Assembly (NCBI RefSeq): GCF_017352375.1
Contig: NZ_JAFEVR010000010.1
Coordinates: forward strand, 124,001-188,000
Length of the DNA: 64,000 nucleotides
From: Mycolicibacterium sp. S2-37
Lineage (GTDB): Bacteria; Actinomycetota; Actinomycetes; Mycobacteriales; Mycobacteriaceae
Direction of reading: 5' to 3'
Shown: positions 61,091-64,000 of the stretch, piece by piece
How the letters are laid out: every line of letters begins with the position of its first letter
How positions within the stretch are numbered: the first letter of the stretch is position 1
Notes under the pieces: model-generated
The model's database searches: none
Told to the model about the DNA's origin: nothing
What the model saw: the letters and a program-made list of their open reading frames with translations, nothing else
Translations under genes and position numbers: made by a program

Positions 61091-63889
61091 TCAGCCACCC
61101 GACCACGTGGTGGTGCGCAGCTGCCTACGGGAGGAGATCCCGAGCTTGACGAACACCTTGCGCAGATGCCATTCGACGGTGTGCATGCTGATGAACAGCT
61201 GGGCGCCGATCTCGGAGTTGGTCAGGCCGTCGGCGGCCAGCCGGGCGATCTGCGCCTCCTGGGCGGTCAATGCGTCACCGGAACTCGTCGGTTGCCTGCG
61301 GACCCTTTCGCCGACCGCGATCAGCTCTCTGCGTGCTCGCTCGGCGTAGGCCTGCGCACCCATCCGGGTGAACATCTCGTAGGCCTCGTTGAGGTGACGG
61401 CGGCCGTCGCCGCGGCGGTTCATCCGCCTCAGCCATTCGCCGTAGTTCAGATGCGTCCGCGCCGTCCGCACCGCCACACGCGATCGGTTCAGGTGGTCGA
61501 GCGCCTCGTTGAACAGCCGGTCCGCCTCATCGTCGTCCGCCAGCAGCGCCCGCGCGGCGGCCATCGCGCCGAGGCCCCACGGGGTGCCGCTGGCGCCCGC
61601 GCGTCCTTCGAGGTCGGCGATCGCCTCGTTGGCGGCGCCGCGTTCGCCGATGTGCGCCGCCGCTTCCACCAACTCCTCCAGACACCAGCCGTAGATGCCC
61701 AGATCCTCGTGTTCGCATGCGGTCCGCGCCGCGGCGAAGGCCTCCTGGTAGCGGGCCAGGCCGTTGTACAGCAACGCCGACGCGTAGCCGGTCAGTCCGA
61801 TCAGACGGCCCTCGCCCCGCGCTGAGCCGTCGGCGGCGGCTGCGTCGATCAGCGCGACGGTCTCGGCCGGGTCGCCCCGCCATGCGGCGACCACCAGGCG
61901 GTGATACCGGACCGGGGCGGCGGGTGAGGTGACCGCCGTGATGGCCTGCGCCTCGGCCAGCAACGTTGCGGCGGTGGACATCTCACCGAAGAGAAGCTTG
62001 GCGCCGGCGCGGTACACCAGAGCCTGCGGCAGACCGGCCAGGGCGCCGACCGTGCGGGCCTGTGCGACGACGGCGGCCGAGAGCGTGTCGACGAGGTTTT
62101 CGTCCCACAGTTCGTGCGCGGCGGACTCCTGTAGGAGAGGGAAGGCGGGCACCAGCCACCGCAGGGTCTGGCCGGGCTCTGTGCGCGCCAGCTCGCACAT
62201 CGCGTCCAGGCCGGTGCGCAGATGTTCGGCGCCGCCGCGGACCCCGCCGGTGATTCGCTCGGTCATACCGCGGAAGAACAGGTCCACCGCGCGCGGCAGT
62301 TCCGGGGTGCGGACCATCGACGCGCGCGCCGTCTCCGCGGCGTTGAGCAGCGCGCCGGGCTGCCCGAGGCGCCCGGCGTACATGAGCGCGGCGAACGCCT
62401 CCAGATAGCTCTCCCGCGACGCGAAGTCGTCGACGTCCTCCAACTGCTTGGCGGCATCGAGCAGTGCTGCGGCGGTCTCACCGACCAGCGGCGCGCCCCG
62501 CTCGCCCGCCCGGCTGCTCACGAATTCCATCTGCGCGTGCAAACGGGCCGCACCGGCGCGTTGGAGTTCCGACAGTGGCGCCGCCTCCGCAATCGACAGC
62601 AATTCGTAGGCGGCGGCGGTGTCCGCGGAGTCGCGCTTGGCCCGTGCTGCGGCCAGTGCCCGGTCTCCACGGAGCTGTGGATCGCCGGTCAGCACGGTGG
62701 CTCGCTCGAGAAACGCTGCCGCCGCGGCGATCCCGCCCCGGCTCTGCGCGCGGCCTGCCGAGGCCTCCAATTCGGCCGCCACCGCTTCGTCGGTGCCGGC
62801 GACGGAATTGGCGGCGTGCCACGCTCGGCGGTCGGGATCGGAGGCGGCGTCGGTGGCCGCGGCGAGTGCCCCGTGGATCGCGCGTCGGTCGGACAGGTCC
62901 GCGGCCCGGTAGGCCGCCGCGCGCATCAGCGGGTGGTGGAACCGCATGCGGGGGCCGAACTCGATGACGCCCGCGGCCTCAGCGGGCCCGAGCGCGTCCA
63001 CCGCGGTCTTCAGTAGTGCGGCGGTGCGCAGGAACAGCGCCGAATCGCCCACCGGTTCGGCGGCGGCGATCAGCAGCAGCCGGCGGGTGTCGTCCGGCAG
63101 CGCCCGAATCCGGCGGAGGTAACTCTCCTCGACCCGGCTCGGTGACGGCTGTGCGGCGACGGCCCAGAACCCGCCTGCCAGTTCCGACGCGGAGTACATC
63201 CGCGGCACTTCGAGCAATTCCAATGGATTGCCGCGGGTCTCGGCCACCACCCGGTCGCGGACGCTGGGGTCGATGCCGCCGATCATCACGCTGTTCAGCA
63301 GATGTCGTGCGTCCACGGTGGACAACCCCTGGATCGGCAGCTCGGGCAGACCGGCCAGCACCTCGGCACCCTCGGTGCGTGCGGCGAACACCAGGCCCAC
63401 CGGTTCGGCCATCAGCCGGCGGGCGACGAACCCGAGCGTCTGCAGCGAGATCTGGTCGAGCCATTGGGCGTCGTCGACGACGCACAGCACCGGTTGGTCG
63501 TGCGCGGACGCGGCGAGCAGATTCAGCACCGCCAGGCCGACGAGAAAGCGTTCGGGCGTGGGGCCGACGCCCTGCCCGAAGGCGACGGCCAATGCGTCGC
63601 GCTGCGGATCGGGCAGTTCCTCGAGATGGCCCATCAGGGGGGCGCACAGCTGATGCAGCCCGGCGTAGGCCAGCTCCATATCGGACTCCACACCGGAGAC
63701 GTGCAGACAGCGCAGGCCGTCGGCCTGGTGAAGGAGGTGGTCGAGCAGGGCGGTCTTGCCGACCCCGGCCTCACCGCGCAATACCAGCACCCGGGATCCG
63801 CCGGCGCGAACCTCAGCGGTCACCTCACGCAGTGCTGCTGTCTCTCGTGCGCGGCCGTGCAGCGGCCGTCCCCGACCCTGGCTCGCCAT
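61091..63889 (-). CDS. Large LuxR-family ATPase regulator (LAL/MalT-like)
   Basis: A 932-residue STAND-type regulator. An AAA/NTPase domain (about 10-300) has Walker A RGEAGVGKTALL and Walker B VLCVVDDAQWLD; a long helical TPR-like middle (300-860) follows; the C-terminal LuxR HTH (874-932) reads LTAQEAQIARLAADGLTNSE and MHTVEWHLRKVFVKLGISSR. Such regulators sense metabolites and activate catabolic or secondary-metabolism genes. Its target is unknown; nearest genes are an ECF sigma gene and an unidentified gene at the window edge. Confidence 0.93.
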   Translation of the reverse strand: MASQGRGRPLHGRARETAALREVTAEVRAGGSRVLVLRGEAGVGKTALLDHLLHQADGLRCLHVSGVESDMELAYAGLHQLCAPLMGHLEELPDPQRDALAVAFGQGVGPTPERFLVGLAVLNLLAASAHDQPVLCVVDDAQWLDQISLQTLGFVARRLMAEPVGLVFAARTEGAEVLAGLPELPIQGLSTVDARHLLNSVMIGGIDPSVRDRVVAETRGNPLELLEVPRMYSASELAGGFWAVAAQPSPSRVEESYLRRIRALPDDTRRLLLIAAAEPVGDSALFLRTAALLKTAVDALGPAEAAGVIEFGPRMRFHHPLMRAAAYRAADLSDRRAIHGALAAATDAASDPDRRAWHAANSVAGTDEAVAAELEASAGRAQSRGGIAAAAAFLERATVLTGDPQLRGDRALAAARAKRDSADTAAAYELLSIAEAAPLSELQRAGAARLHAQMEFVSSRAGERGAPLVGETAAALLDAAKQLEDVDDFASRESYLEAFAALMYAGRLGQPGALLNAAETARASMVRTPELPRAVDLFFRGMTERITGGVRGGAEHLRTGLDAMCELARTEPGQTLRWLVPAFPLLQESAAHELWDENLVDTLSAAVVAQARTVGALAGLPQALVYRAGAKLLFGEMSTAATLLAEAQAITAVTSPAAPVRYHRLVVAAWRGDPAETVALIDAAAADGSARGEGRLIGLTGYASALLYNGLARYQEAFAAARTACEHEDLGIYGWCLEELVEAAAHIGERGAANEAIADLEGRAGASGTPWGLGAMAAARALLADDDEADRLFNEALDHLNRSRVAVRTARTHLNYGEWLRRMNRRGDGRRHLNEAYEMFTRMGAQAYAERARRELIAVGERVRRQPTSSGDALTAQEAQIARLAADGLTNSEIGAQLFISMHTVEWHLRKVFVKLGISSRRQLRTTTWSGG

Positions 63890-63923
63890 ATCGCATCACG
63901 GTAACGAGGCGACGGCGCCCGGT

Positions 63924-64000
63924 CTAGCTGTCGGTGACGAAGGTGACCGTCTCCGCCAGCGGGGCCCGACCGGTGCGAGCGTATCCAACGCTGGTGTCTT
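63924..64000 (-). CDS. Partial gene at window edge (C-terminal 24 residues)
   Basis: The minus frame is open from the window end to a TAG at 63924-63926 and reads DTSVGYARTGRAPLAETVTF-VTDS. It is probably the end of a gene transcribed toward the LuxR regulator gene. Too short to assign. Confidence 0.4.
   Translation of the reverse strand, partial: DTSVGYARTGRAPLAETVTFVTDS

Overview
The window is chromosomal DNA of a fast-growing mycobacterium (Mycolicibacterium type). GC content is high throughout and GTG/TTG starts are frequent. Lineage markers include an MmpS/MmpL pair, a standalone MMPL transporter, a mycofactocin-type SDR, several F420/PPOX proteins, DUF732 and DUF5078 secreted proteins, a hemophore-like protein, many FadE acyl-CoA dehydrogenases and a 13E12-type HNH protein. 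I see no rRNA, tRNA, CRISPR array, prophage or complete insertion sequence. The species is not identified.

Layout. 1-6.1 kb: the 3' end of glgX with a strong terminator, a DUF5709 protein, a paired acyl-CoA dehydrogenase operon, a solitary maltokinase on the other strand, then a HugZ-like/PRTase pair. 6.2-14.4 kb: a 13E12 HNH protein, a complete four-gene ABC importer operon on the minus strand, a proline-rich membrane protein with a PPOX enzyme, and a fused dihydroxyacetone kinase. 14.7-25.2 kb: an ECF sigma factor, a DMT transporter with a possible translation-control hairpin, an epimerase, an XRE regulator/membrane pair, a secreted phosphatase coupled to an MMPL transporter, an MpaB-type oxygenase flanked by two related tiny membrane proteins, and an F420 oxidoreductase. 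25.2-30.4 kb: a rhomboid protease, a VOC protein, a P450 plus mycofactocin-type SDR facing a TetR gene across a perfect palindrome, and a STAS / RsbW-like / STAS partner-switching set. 30.5-35.6 kb: an MMPL gene scar followed by a six-gene moxR-DUF58-VWA operon. 35.7-48.1 kb: TetR, small secreted proteins, DUF5078 coupled to a methyltransferase, an SDR/SRPBCC pair, mmpS-mmpL, DUF732, a ZIP-like transporter, an RclA-like flavoprotein, a hemophore-like protein and a ferritin-like protein. 48.2-64 kb: an amino acid permease, F420/VOC/beta-lactamase-fold enzymes, an FAD oxidoreductase with a DUF1295 membrane reductase divergent from a second fadE pair, the URC uracil-catabolism operon (urc1-urc4-upp), a TrxR-like enzyme, a second ECF sigma factor, a giant LuxR ATPase and the edge of one more gene.

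How the genes work together. Most genes sit in short operons whose members overlap by 1-11 nt, suggesting translational coupling. Two independent FadE alpha/beta pairs, the SDR/P450 unit and the DUF1295 unit point to lipid or steroid-like catabolism. MmpS/MmpL, hemophore-like and ferritin-like genes point to envelope transport and iron/haem handling. The best-defined less common pathway is URC pyrimidine catabolism. Several genes have a TANNNT -10 element placed 5-7 nt before the start codon with no Shine-Dalgarno, the layout expected of leaderless mycobacterial transcripts.
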